Origin: JAIOQA01 sp035493675
GTDB lineage: Bacteria > Myxococcota_A > Polyangia > Haliangiales > Haliangiaceae
Assembly: GCA_035493675.1 (NCBI GenBank)
Contig: DATJIA010000335.1
Coordinates: 1 to 64,000 of the forward strand
Direction: 5' to 3'
Length of the DNA stretch: 64,000 nucleotides
Under the pieces are notes generated by a model. It worked only from the letters and a program-made list of their open reading frames with translations, made no database searches and was not told where the DNA came from. The position numbers were made by a program, and so were the translations under genes. Positions within the stretch are counted from its first letter, which is position 1. Each line of letters begins with the position of its first letter. Shown piece by piece: positions 43,550-52,098 of the stretch.

Positions 43550-44791
43550 ATGCTGATCGATTTCCTGTTCGAGCTGCGTCGGCGGAAGCTCAAGGTGAGC
43601 TCGCACGAGTGGCTCGCGCTCATGGAAGCGCTCTCGCTCGGGCTGCACGACTCGTCGCTCGACGGCTTCTATCACCTCGCGCGATCGCTGTGCGTGAAGG
43701 ACGTCGCCGAGTTCGACGCGTTCGACGAGGCGTTCCTCGCCTACTTCAAGGACGTCAACGCCGACGCGCTGCAGATCACCGAAGAGATGCTCGAGTGGCT
43801 CGCGGATCCCAAGAACCGCGCGGCGCTCACCGACGAGCAGCGCAAGCTGCTCGAGGGGCTCGATCTCGAGAAGCTGCGCGAGCTCTACGAGCAGCGGCTG
43901 CGCGAGCAGAAGGAGCGCCACGATCGCGGCAACCGCTGGATCGGCACCGCCGGCACGTCGCCGTTCGGCAGCCAGGGCGAGAACCCGCGCGGCGTGCGCG
44001 TGGGGCAGGGCGGCGGGCGCACCGCGATGCAGGTCGCCGAGGAGCGGCGCTATCGCGAGTACCGCAAGGACGTGGTGCTCGACGTGCGGCAGATCGACGT
44101 CGCGTTGCGCGGGTTGCGGCAGCTCGGGCGCGACGGCGCCGAAGAGGAGCTCGATCTCGACGAGACCGTCGACGAGACCTGCAAGAACGCCGGCGAGCTC
44201 GAGGTCGTGTTCCAACCGCCGCGGCGCAATCGCGCGAAGGTGCTCTTGCTGATGGACGTGGGCGGATCGATGGATCCGCACTCGGAGCTGATGAGCCGCT
44301 TGTTCACGGCGGCGTCGCGCAGCGGGCGGTTCGCGCGCTTCCGCAGCTTCTACTTCCACAACTGCATCTACCAGCACGTCTACGAGGACGCGCAGTTCCG
44401 CAAGCAGGTGCCGGTGCCGGAGCTGCTCTCGCATTCGGATCGCGACGAGAAGCTCGTCGTGGTCGGCGATGCGCTGATGCACCCGGCCGAGCTGCTCGAG
44501 TCGGGCGGCGCGATCTACTTCTACGAGCAGAACCGCACGCCGGGCATGGAGTGGTTGCGGCGCCTCGGCCACCACTTCCGTCGGAGCGCGTGGCTCAACC
44601 CGGAGCCGGAGCGCTACTGGCAGGGCACGACGATCGAGGCGATCGCGTCGGTGTTCCCGATGTGGCAGCTCACCCTCGACGGGCTCGCCGGCGCCGTGCG
44701 CTACCTGGTGCGCGGCGGCGAGCGGCCGCGCATGCCGCAGCGGCCGAACGCGACGCCGTGGAGCAATCCGTTCGGCATCGACGGCAACTGA
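43550..44791 (+). CDS. VWA domain protein of the CoxE-like family
   Basis: 413 residues. The N-terminus (LIDFLFELRRRKLKVSSHEWLALMEAL) and EEMLEWLADPKNRAALTDEQRKLLEGLDLEKLRELYEQRLREQKERH are shared by proteins encoded next to MoxR ATPases (CoxE/YeaD-like). The VWA domain contains LLLMDVGGSMDPHSE (about 227-241), where the MIDAS DxSxS reads DxGGS, so the metal site is altered or relies on other residues. It partners the MoxR ATPase (6-bp gap). It could be an adaptor that recruits substrates to the ATPase ring. Confidence 0.88.
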   Translation: MLIDFLFELRRRKLKVSSHEWLALMEALSLGLHDSSLDGFYHLARSLCVKDVAEFDAFDEAFLAYFKDVNADALQITEEMLEWLADPKNRAALTDEQRKLLEGLDLEKLRELYEQRLREQKERHDRGNRWIGTAGTSPFGSQGENPRGVRVGQGGGRTAMQVAEERRYREYRKDVVLDVRQIDVALRGLRQLGRDGAEEELDLDETVDETCKNAGELEVVFQPPRRNRAKVLLLMDVGGSMDPHSELMSRLFTAASRSGRFARFRSFYFHNCIYQHVYEDAQFRKQVPVPELLSHSDRDEKLVVVGDALMHPAELLESGGAIYFYEQNRTPGMEWLRRLGHHFRRSAWLNPEPERYWQGTTIEAIASVFPMWQLTLDGLAGAVRYLVRGGERPRMPQRPNATPWSNPFGIDGN

Positions 44792-44798
44792 GCGCGCG

Positions 44799-47078
44799 CT
44801 AGTTCTTCATCCAGTCGGGCGTCGGCTCGCTCGAGCCCGACGCAGAGCCGGAGCCGGACGACGACGCGGAGCCGGAGCCGGCCTTCGCGGAACCGGAGCC
44901 CGAGCCCGCAGACGAACCCGAGCCGGACTTCGCGGAGCCGGACGCGGCGCCGGAGCCGGTGGTCGTCGTCGCGCCGGACGCGGAGCCGCCGGAACCTGTC
45001 GATGCGGAGCCGCTGCCCGCCTTCGCCGAGCCGCTGCCCGATCCGGTGGTGGTCGTCGCGCCGGACGCGGAGCCCGACCCCGTCGTGGTGGTCGCGCTGC
45101 CCGCGGAGCCCGAGCCAGTCGTCGTCGAGCCGCTGCCCGAGCCCGCCGTCGCGGAGCCGGAGCCGGAGCCCGAGCCGGCCGTCGAGCCGCTGCCCGAGCC
45201 GGGGTGCGTGTTGTTGTGCACGACGTTGCCGCCGCCGTTGTTCGGCGGGATGACCTTCGCCGCGACCAGCGTCGCGTCGAGCGCCGCGACCAGCTTGTCG
45301 GAGTCCTCGCTGAACGCGTCGGCCTTGATGCCGCCGATGAAGCGATCGAAGCCGGCCTTGCGCAGCTCGATCTTCGCGCCCTTCTCGGCTTGCTGCGCGG
45401 TCAGCTCGACGTCGCCCGGCGTCGTGCGACGCGTCGCTTGACCGTCGACGAAGATCATCGCGCCGCCCGGCTTCGACGTCACGTGCACCACGTGCGGCAT
45501 CGACTTCAGCTTCACGTCGACCGACTTGCCGGCCGCGACCTCGACGTCCTGCGCGATGTGGCCCGGCGCGCTGACGTGCGCCTCGAGCGTCTTGCCCTTC
45601 TCGAGCTTGCCCTTGTACGGGGCCGCCGCGCCGGTCACGCCGGCGTCGGCGATGTCGATCACCGCGCCCGCGGTCGCCGACGTGATCGACACGTCGAGCA
45701 TGTCGACGGTCGCCGACCCGCCGGAGCCCGAAGCCGAGCCGGACGCCGATGCGGCGCCCGTCCCCGACGCCGATCCGGACGCGACCTGCGATCCCGACGC
45801 GACCTGCGATCCCGACGCGACATCGCTCCCCGACGCCGGGCCACTGCCCGACGCGACATCGCTCGCCGACGCCGACCCCGAGCCCGACGCGATCTCGCTG
45901 CCGCTGCCCGCGCCGCCCTTGGGCTCGCCCTTGTCGCGCAGGTAGAAGAACCAGAACGCCGCCGCGCCGCCGACGACGACGAGGAGCAGCAGCATCAACC
46001 CGATCGGCGCGCCGCGAGGCGCTTCACGCGTCGGCTCCGGCGCCGCGACCGCGGCCTTCGCGGGCAAGACCGGCGCGGCCTTCTTCGCCGCGGGCGCGAT
46101 CTTCTCGGTCTTCTCGATCCGATCCGCCGGCTTCGCGGGCGGAGGCGTCGCGTCGGCCTTGGCCGACTCGGTCTTGATGAACGCCGGCTCCTTCACCGAC
46201 GGCGCGGACGGCACGGGCACGGGCACCGCGAGCTCCGGCTCGACCTGCTTGGCGGCGCGCCGTTCGGCGAGCTCGTCCTTCATCGCCGCCGCCGCCGCGG
46301 CCGCCGCAGGCGCCATCTTCGTCGTCGCCTTCTCGTCGGCGGAAGGCGCAGGCGCGGGCGCGGGCGTAGCCGCGGCCGCAGGTGCCGGCGCGGTCGCCGC
46401 GACCGGAGGCGGCGTGGTCACCGGCTTCTTCGCCGGCAGCGGCGCGTCTCCCTTGGTCGCCGCGACGAGATCGTCGAGCGATCGGACCTTGGTCGCCTCT
46501 TCGAACGCCTCCTCGGGGAACTCGTCCGCGTCGGAGTGGAACGGCATCGGCTTGGGCAGCGGCGTCGCGTCGGTGCGCTCGTCGCCGAACCCGGCGCGCG
46601 GCGGCGCCATCTGACCGATCTTCGGCTTGGTCTCGTCCTTGAGCGCGCCGACCAGCGGCGACGGCGCGACCTTGGTCGGCGCTTCGTTGAAGATCGGCGG
46701 CTTCGTGTCCGACGGCGCGTGCGTGCCGGCGCCCTTCGCCTTCTCGGCGAGGATCTTGTCGAGGATCTGCTGGCTGCCTTCGTTGAGGCGGTCGAACCTC
46801 ACGCCCATGCCGGGCGCGACGCCGGGGCGCGCCGGATCGTTCTCGCGCGTCCAGACGACGGTGCCTTCACCGGTGATCAGCGGCGTCGCGTCGCGGAGCT
46901 GGAACTCGAACCGCATCTGCGTGCCGACGGCCAACGGCTCCTTCGTTCGGATGAAGATGCCGCCGTGGCTGACGTCGACCGCATAGCGCTCGATGAACTG
47001 CTCGAGCGTCGCGCTCTTGAACTTGATCTTGAGCGTGACCGGCGCGCGCTTGCCCTGTCGGGTGTTGGGATCGACCAA
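44799..47078 (-). CDS. PilZ-domain membrane protein with PEGA domain and Gly/Ser tail
   Basis: 759 residues. The PilZ domain (about 7-105) has KRAPVTLKIKFKSATLEQFIERYAVDVSHGGIFIRT; the R-x3-R part is not perfect and D/N-x-S-x-x-G is present as DVSHGG, so c-di-GMP binding is plausible but unproven. A Pro/Ala/Lys-rich linker leads to one transmembrane segment (about 358-379). Ser/Gly/Ala-rich stretches flank a PEGA-like domain near 475-570 (LDVSITSATAGAVIDIADAG..., VHVTSKPGGAMIFVDGQATRRTTPG). The C-terminal 130 residues are (GSGSA)n. The protein is divergent from the ggt gene. In its first 110 residues it follows the Myxococcales PilZ (TIGR02266-like) type. Confidence 0.85.
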   Translation of the reverse strand: MVDPNTRQGKRAPVTLKIKFKSATLEQFIERYAVDVSHGGIFIRTKEPLAVGTQMRFEFQLRDATPLITGEGTVVWTRENDPARPGVAPGMGVRFDRLNEGSQQILDKILAEKAKGAGTHAPSDTKPPIFNEAPTKVAPSPLVGALKDETKPKIGQMAPPRAGFGDERTDATPLPKPMPFHSDADEFPEEAFEEATKVRSLDDLVAATKGDAPLPAKKPVTTPPPVAATAPAPAAAATPAPAPAPSADEKATTKMAPAAAAAAAAMKDELAERRAAKQVEPELAVPVPVPSAPSVKEPAFIKTESAKADATPPPAKPADRIEKTEKIAPAAKKAAPVLPAKAAVAAPEPTREAPRGAPIGLMLLLLVVVGGAAAFWFFYLRDKGEPKGGAGSGSEIASGSGSASASDVASGSGPASGSDVASGSQVASGSQVASGSASGTGAASASGSASGSGGSATVDMLDVSITSATAGAVIDIADAGVTGAAAPYKGKLEKGKTLEAHVSAPGHIAQDVEVAAGKSVDVKLKSMPHVVHVTSKPGGAMIFVDGQATRRTTPGDVELTAQQAEKGAKIELRKAGFDRFIGGIKADAFSEDSDKLVAALDATLVAAKVIPPNNGGGNVVHNNTHPGSGSGSTAGSGSGSGSATAGSGSGSTTTGSGSAGSATTTTGSGSASGATTTTGSGSGSAKAGSGSASTGSGGSASGATTTTGSGAASGSAKSGSGSSAGSGSGSAKAGSGSASSSGSGSASGSSEPTPDWMKN
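44826..45205 (-). repeat. Gly/Ser-Ala-Thr coding repeat (GAGCCGG-type DNA)
   Basis: On the + strand this reads as an array of GAGCCGGAGCC-like blocks (CGGAGCC, GAGCCCG, GACGCG), and on the minus strand as long GSGSA/GSGTT strings. A second, smaller block is at 45715-45915. Such low-complexity tracts can expand or contract between isolates. They lie entirely within the PilZ-protein gene. Confidence 0.75.
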
Positions 47079-47131
47079 TGGAGCAGCTCCCCGTGGACGT
47101 CGAAGGTGTCGACAGCATTAATGTTAGGAGC

Positions 47132-48913
47132 ATGAGGTACGTGAATGCAACGCGAACGGGTGCGCTCTTCGTCGCGACGGTCTTGCTCGTCGTCGGAGCG
47201 GCCGGCGAGCTGCGCGCGGCGACGGACCCACCTCTGGTTACACACGCGGGCGTCGTCGCGTCGGCGAATCCGGTGGCCTCGCAGGTCGGCGCCGCGGTGC
47301 TGGCGCGCGGCGGCAACGCCGTCGACGCCGCGGTCGCGACCGTCTTCGCGCTCGGCGTCGTCGAGCCCCAGTCCTCGGGGATCGGCGGCGGCGGCTTCGC
47401 GCTCGTGTACGTCGCGAGCGAGAAGAAGGTCTATGTCTATGACTTCCGCGAGGTCGCGCCGGCCGCGCTGGGCCCGGAGGCCTTCATCGACGCGTCGACC
47501 GGGAAGGTCGACCCGATGCGATCGCGCATCGGCGGGTTATCGATCGGTGTCCCAGGCGAGGTCGCAGGGCTCGGTCGAATGCTCAACCGACATGGGCGCC
47601 TGTCGTGGCGGCGGGTGATCGCGCCGGCGATCCGGCTCGCGCGCGACGGCTTCCCGACCGCGTGGTTCGAGGTGGTCGCGATCTCCCGCCTCACGAAGCT
47701 CGTCGACCCCGACGACCCGCGCTTCCGGCGCCTGCACGCGTTCATCGCTCCCGGCGGGCGCACGCTGGCGGCCGGCGACGAGATCTCGCGGCCCGAGCTC
47801 GCGAAGACGCTCGAGACGATCGCGGCGGGTGGGCCGCGCGCCTTCTACCAGGGCGCGGTCGCCGACGACGTCGTGCGCGCGGTGAAGGACGCCGGCGGCG
47901 TGATCACCGCGGACGATCTGCGCGCGTACACGATCGACGAGCCGGCCGCGCCGCTGTGGGGCACGTGGCACGGCATGAAGCTCGCGACCATGCCGCTGCC
48001 GTCGTCGGGCGGCATCGCGCTGCTCGAGACGCTCGCGCTGATCGACGCGTCGGGGATCGATCTGTCGAAGCTCGGCGTCGGCTCGTCGGCGGCGCTGCAC
48101 GTGATCGCCGAGGCGATGCGCCACGCGTTCGCGGATCGCGCGCGCTTCCTCGGCGACGCCGACGCCGCCGACCTGATCGCGCAGAAGCTCCTCGATCCGG
48201 CGCGGCTCGCGAAGGTCGCCAAGCGGATCGATCCCGATCACGTGCAGGCGCACGATTCGTACGGCGACGCCGACCTCGCGCCGCGGCCGCCGCCGCCGAA
48301 AGACGGCGGCACCTCGCACCTGTGCGTGATCGATCGCGACGGCAACGCGGTCGCGCTGACCACGACGGTCAACGGCTACTTCGGCGCCGGCGTGATCACC
48401 GACGGCGGCATCGTCCTCAACGACGAGATCGACGACTTCCAGATCGCGCGCGGCAACGCGAACCAGTTCGGGCTCGTGCAATCGGACCTGAACCTGGTCG
48501 GCGCGGGCAAGCGGCCGCTGTCGTCGATGTCGCCGACGCTCGTCTTCGATCAGGACGGCAAGGTGATCGCGTGCGCGGGCTCGGCGGGCGGGCCCGGCAT
48601 CATCTCGACGACGATCGAGATCCTGCTCGACATGTTCGTGTGGAACCTCGATCCCGCGGCGGCGATCGCGCAGCCGCGCGTGCACGATCAATGGCTGCCC
48701 GACGAGCTCGCGATCGAGGCGCAGCTCCCCGACGACGTCGTCGACGGCCTGAAGCGGCGCGGGCACAAGATCACGATCAAGCCGTGGTCGACCGCGGCGC
48801 AGGCGATCCGCGTCTTGCCCGACGGCACGCGCCAGGCGGCGAGCGATCCGCGCCACGCCGCCGCGCCCGCCGCGGAGCCGGAGCCTACTTCTTCGCGCTC
48901 GGCAGCACCGTGA
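47132..48913 (+). CDS. ggt: gamma-glutamyltransferase
   Basis: 593 residues. A signal region of about 30 residues (TGALFVATVLLVVGAAGELRAA) targets the periplasm. The core has ANPVASQVGAAVLARGGNAVDAAVAT, QSSGIGGGGF, the autoprocessing site DGGTSHLCVID with nucleophile Thr394, then GIVLNDEIDDF and RPLSSMSPTLVFDQDGKV, all matching the bacterial Ggt family. It cleaves itself into two subunits and hydrolyses or transfers glutathione gamma-glutamyl groups. Start choice: ATG at 47132 has AGGAG almost touching it; a GTG at 47141 has better spacing. The 3' end overlaps the convergent M16 gene by 29 bp. Confidence 0.94.
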   Translation: MRYVNATRTGALFVATVLLVVGAAGELRAATDPPLVTHAGVVASANPVASQVGAAVLARGGNAVDAAVATVFALGVVEPQSSGIGGGGFALVYVASEKKVYVYDFREVAPAALGPEAFIDASTGKVDPMRSRIGGLSIGVPGEVAGLGRMLNRHGRLSWRRVIAPAIRLARDGFPTAWFEVVAISRLTKLVDPDDPRFRRLHAFIAPGGRTLAAGDEISRPELAKTLETIAAGGPRAFYQGAVADDVVRAVKDAGGVITADDLRAYTIDEPAAPLWGTWHGMKLATMPLPSSGGIALLETLALIDASGIDLSKLGVGSSAALHVIAEAMRHAFADRARFLGDADAADLIAQKLLDPARLAKVAKRIDPDHVQAHDSYGDADLAPRPPPPKDGGTSHLCVIDRDGNAVALTTTVNGYFGAGVITDGGIVLNDEIDDFQIARGNANQFGLVQSDLNLVGAGKRPLSSMSPTLVFDQDGKVIACAGSAGGPGIISTTIEILLDMFVWNLDPAAAIAQPRVHDQWLPDELAIEAQLPDDVVDGLKRRGHKITIKPWSTAAQAIRVLPDGTRQAASDPRHAAAPAAEPEPTSSRSAAP

Positions 48914-51626
48914 CCGGCGCGAGCTTCGACGCCTCGGCGGCGGCGCGCGCGTTCGGTCCGCTGACGACGACGACCATGCGCGCGCGATCGAGATCGCGAT
49001 GCAGGAGCGCCGCGACGTCGTCGGGCGACACCGCGCCGATCTTCGACGGCAAGACCACGTAGTAGTCGAGCGGGAGCTCGTGGATCACGAGATCCTGCGC
49101 TTGATCGGCGGCGCCCGCGGCGGAGCTCTGCTGCACCATCGCCGCCGACAGCGCCGCGCGGCGCGCGCGCACGAAGTCGTCGCGGAGATCGGCCGCGTGA
49201 TCGCGCAGCTGATCGAGCTCGGCGACGATGCGCGCGATCGCGTCGCCCGCGCGCGCGGGATCGACGTCGCCGCTGATCTCGAGCAGATCGCCGGCCGCGG
49301 TCGTGTGATAGCTCGCGTAGACGCCGTAGCTCGCCGCCATCTCCTCGCGGATCGCGGCGAGCCGCAGGTCGAGCAGCTCCTTCGCGACCGCGCGCGCCGG
49401 CCGCGACGCGCGCAAGGTCGAGTGCGCGAGCACCGCGAGCTTCACGTGGATCTGGGTCGCGTCGCCGTCCTCGATCGCGAAGACGTTCGGGCCCGGCTCG
49501 GGCGACGCCGCCGGCACCTGGTGCACGTCCGACGGCGCGCGCTTGGGCCACGCGCCCCACAGCTCGCGGATGTCGTGCTCGATCACGGCGCGATCGAAGT
49601 TGCCGCTGATGATCAAGGTCGCGCCTTCGGTGACGTAGTGCGCGCGCCGGAACGCCTCGAGCCGCGCGGCGTCGGGCGCCGCCTTCTTGGTCGGGCGCGC
49701 GTACGGATGATCCGATCCGAACAAGCGCGACATCACCGCGTGGCGCTGCTCGGCCGCCGCCTCGTCGCCGTTGTCGTTGTCGCCGGTCTCGCCCGCGAGA
49801 TCCTCCGGATCGTAGACGCCGGCCTCGAGATCCAGGTGCAGGTGCCACAGGTGCCACTGCGCCCACGCCGCGATCCCCGACGTCGAGATCACGGTCGCGC
49901 TCTCCGTCACCGCCTCGTCGTACGACGTGCCGACGCCGGTGCCCGCGAGGATCTGGTCCCACTGATCCCAGTCGAACGTGCGCTTGTAGTCGGGCGACAG
50001 CTTCTCGGCCGCGAGCCGCGCGGTGCCGGGCGCGTCGGGCGGATCGTCGGCGCTGCCGGTCGGGAACACCATGCGCGCCTCGAACAGCGAGCTGCCGAGG
50101 CGCGGCGCGAACACGACGCGCAGGCCGTTGTCGAGCATGATCTCGGTCGGCGCCTCGGCGTGCGCGGCGGCGGGCGCGACCAGCGCGCTGTCCGCCTCCT
50201 TCGCGTCGACCGGCTGGCGCGAGATCGGCAGATCCTTCACCGTGCGGGTCGCGAGGTTCGCGATCGACGTCGTGCGCTCCTTCGGATCGCGCTTCGCCTC
50301 GGGGCGGATGCGCAGCACGAACGGCTTCGCGTTGACCAGGTAGTGATCGGTGTACGCGAGCAAGGCCGGCAAGGTCAGCGCGTGCGTCACCTCGAGGTCG
50401 TGGATCTGGAAGTCGGTGCGATCGGTGTACTGCAGGTAGTCCGCGATCATGTCGCCGCGCGACGACAGATCCTCGTAGCGTCCGATCGTCTGCGCGTAGA
50501 GGTACGCGCGCCACGTGCTGACCAGGATCTCGTCGGTGCGGCCGTGCGAGAGCGCCGCCGGCAGGCCGTCGCGCATCGCCTTCTCGACCGCCGACAGATC
50601 GGCGCCCTTCTTGGCGAGCGCGGCGACCAAGGTGACGCCGCCGCGCTTGCCGCCGACGTCGAACACGAAGATCGCGTCGATGTCGTCGTGCGCGTTGGCG
50701 ACGCGGTTCATCGCGCTCTGCACGAGCGTCTCGGCGAGCTGGTGATAGATCGCCTCGTTGGTGCCCCAGTCGGGCGCCGCGTACGCGAGCACGACCATCG
50801 GCTGATCGAGCGTCCAGCTCAGATCGTGCTGGGCGCCGGTGCGCTCGTCGAAGGAGAGCGACGGGATGTACGGCTGCTCCTTGTTGCCGTGCGCCGGGAT
50901 GCCGCCGAAGGTGGCGGCGATCGCGGTGCGCATCACCTTGCGATCGACGGCGCCGCTGACCACGAGGACGGCGTTCTGAGGCCCGTAGTGCAGGTCGAGG
51001 AACTTGCAGACGTCGTCGCGCTTGATCGTCCCGACGTCGGAGCCGCCGGGGTTGTGGCCGTACGGGTGGTCCTCGCCGAACAGCGCCGCGTACAGCGGAT
51101 CGACGCCGGCGCTGCCGCGCTGCGCGAGCTCGGCCAAGACGACGCCGCGCTCGCGCTCGAAGAGATCGTCGTCGATCGCCGCGCAGGTGAGGCGCATGCG
51201 CGCGGCCTCGACCGAGAGCTGCTCGGTCCACGCCGAGCCGACGCCGATCGAGACGTAGTCGGTCGCGTCTTGCACGGTGAACGCGTTGTACGAGAGCGAC
51301 GCGGCGGCGAGCCGGTCCCACAAGGTCGCCTTGCCCGGCTCGGTGCGCTCGAGGAACGACAGGTGCTCGACGAAGTGCGCGATGCCGGTCGCGCCCGCGG
51401 GATCGGCGGCGGAGCCGACCTTGTAGCGGACGTCGACGACGGTGACGTTGGTGTCGCGCTGCGGCGCGAGCACGACGGTCAAGCCGTTCGACAGCTGGAA
51501 GACGTCGAGGTCGAGGTCGTAGCGAAACTTCTCGTGTCGATCGAGATCGGACGGGAATCGGAACGGCGTCTTGTTCGAGCACGACAGCGCGAGCGTGAGG
51601 CACGCGAGGGCGACGAGGCGGCGCAC
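48885..51626 (-). CDS. M16 family (pitrilysin-like) zinc protease lipoprotein
   Basis: 913 residues from a GTG start. VRRLVALACLTLALSC (Cys16) is a lipoprotein signal. The first M16 module contains the inverted zinc motif H84-F-V-E87-H88 with downstream Glu residues (ERGVVLAELAQRGSAGVDP). A second M16 half (about 440-880, IMLDNGLRVVFAPRLGSS...) lacks that motif, as expected for the inactive C-terminal half that closes the peptidase chamber. It is probably periplasm- or outer-membrane-anchored. No Shine-Dalgarno sequence is obvious before the GTG; no other start in frame keeps the signal. The stop overlaps the ggt 3' end by 29 bp. Confidence 0.9.
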   Translation of the reverse strand: MRRLVALACLTLALSCSNKTPFRFPSDLDRHEKFRYDLDLDVFQLSNGLTVVLAPQRDTNVTVVDVRYKVGSAADPAGATGIAHFVEHLSFLERTEPGKATLWDRLAAASLSYNAFTVQDATDYVSIGVGSAWTEQLSVEAARMRLTCAAIDDDLFERERGVVLAELAQRGSAGVDPLYAALFGEDHPYGHNPGGSDVGTIKRDDVCKFLDLHYGPQNAVLVVSGAVDRKVMRTAIAATFGGIPAHGNKEQPYIPSLSFDERTGAQHDLSWTLDQPMVVLAYAAPDWGTNEAIYHQLAETLVQSAMNRVANAHDDIDAIFVFDVGGKRGGVTLVAALAKKGADLSAVEKAMRDGLPAALSHGRTDEILVSTWRAYLYAQTIGRYEDLSSRGDMIADYLQYTDRTDFQIHDLEVTHALTLPALLAYTDHYLVNAKPFVLRIRPEAKRDPKERTTSIANLATRTVKDLPISRQPVDAKEADSALVAPAAAHAEAPTEIMLDNGLRVVFAPRLGSSLFEARMVFPTGSADDPPDAPGTARLAAEKLSPDYKRTFDWDQWDQILAGTGVGTSYDEAVTESATVISTSGIAAWAQWHLWHLHLDLEAGVYDPEDLAGETGDNDNGDEAAAEQRHAVMSRLFGSDHPYARPTKKAAPDAARLEAFRRAHYVTEGATLIISGNFDRAVIEHDIRELWGAWPKRAPSDVHQVPAASPEPGPNVFAIEDGDATQIHVKLAVLAHSTLRASRPARAVAKELLDLRLAAIREEMAASYGVYASYHTTAAGDLLEISGDVDPARAGDAIARIVAELDQLRDHAADLRDDFVRARRAALSAAMVQQSSAAGAADQAQDLVIHELPLDYYVVLPSKIGAVSPDDVAALLHRDLDRARMVVVVSGPNARAAAEASKLAPVTVLPSAKK

Positions 51627-52098
51627 CTGATCAGAATTGCTCGACCCACGGGCGCAGATCCAGCTCTTGTGTCCAGGCGCTCCGGTGTTGGCGTGAGATT
51701 GCCAAGTAAGACCGCGCGTGCGATCGGAGGCGATGATGCCGTCGACGATCACGTGCGCGACGTGGATGCCTTTTCGGCTGCAGCTCTCGCTCGGCGGTCT
51801 CGCGAACCGTCGCGGGCCGCGCGATCGCGCGGACGCCGAACTTCGCAGCAATGTCCGGCTCAGTTCGCATGGGGGTATCGGGGGAGCCGTCGCGGCTCCC
51901 CGATCTGAGGACGCGAAGCGTCCGGACGACGCAGAGCGGGCGCTGCGTGGCGTTCAGCCGGAGCAGGGTGCGCAGCGCCTCAGCGCTGCGCAGGTGGCTC
52001 GCGAATGGCCGAACCGCCTGGCGACCGCTCTGCCTGGACCACCAGTAGCGTGTTCACTCATGCGCGGAGGATGCCATTTCGGCTACGCTGCGCCGGCC
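51627..52098. other. 472-bp intergenic gap with several hairpins, no gene
   Basis: Between the divergent M16 and biotin carboxylase genes I see no supportable ORF. Three strong hairpins occur in a row: 51877-51904 (family copy 2), 51909-51923 (GGACGC / GCGTCC, GAA loop) and 51969-51992 (TGCGCAGCGC / GCGCTGCGCA, CTCA loop). The region should also contain promoters for both genes. A structured non-coding RNA or a cluster of REP-like repeats are both possible. Confidence 0.6.
51869..51907. repeat. hairpin, copy 2 of a dispersed family
   Basis: Left arm ATCGGGGGAGCCG (51877-51889), loop TCG and right arm CGGCTCCCCGAT (51893-51904) pair with one bulged G. The 5' flank ATGGGGGT and the 3' ATCTG are the same as around the hairpin at 5926-5956. 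The stems differ in sequence between the two copies but still pair, so the structure appears to be what is kept. Confidence 0.75.
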
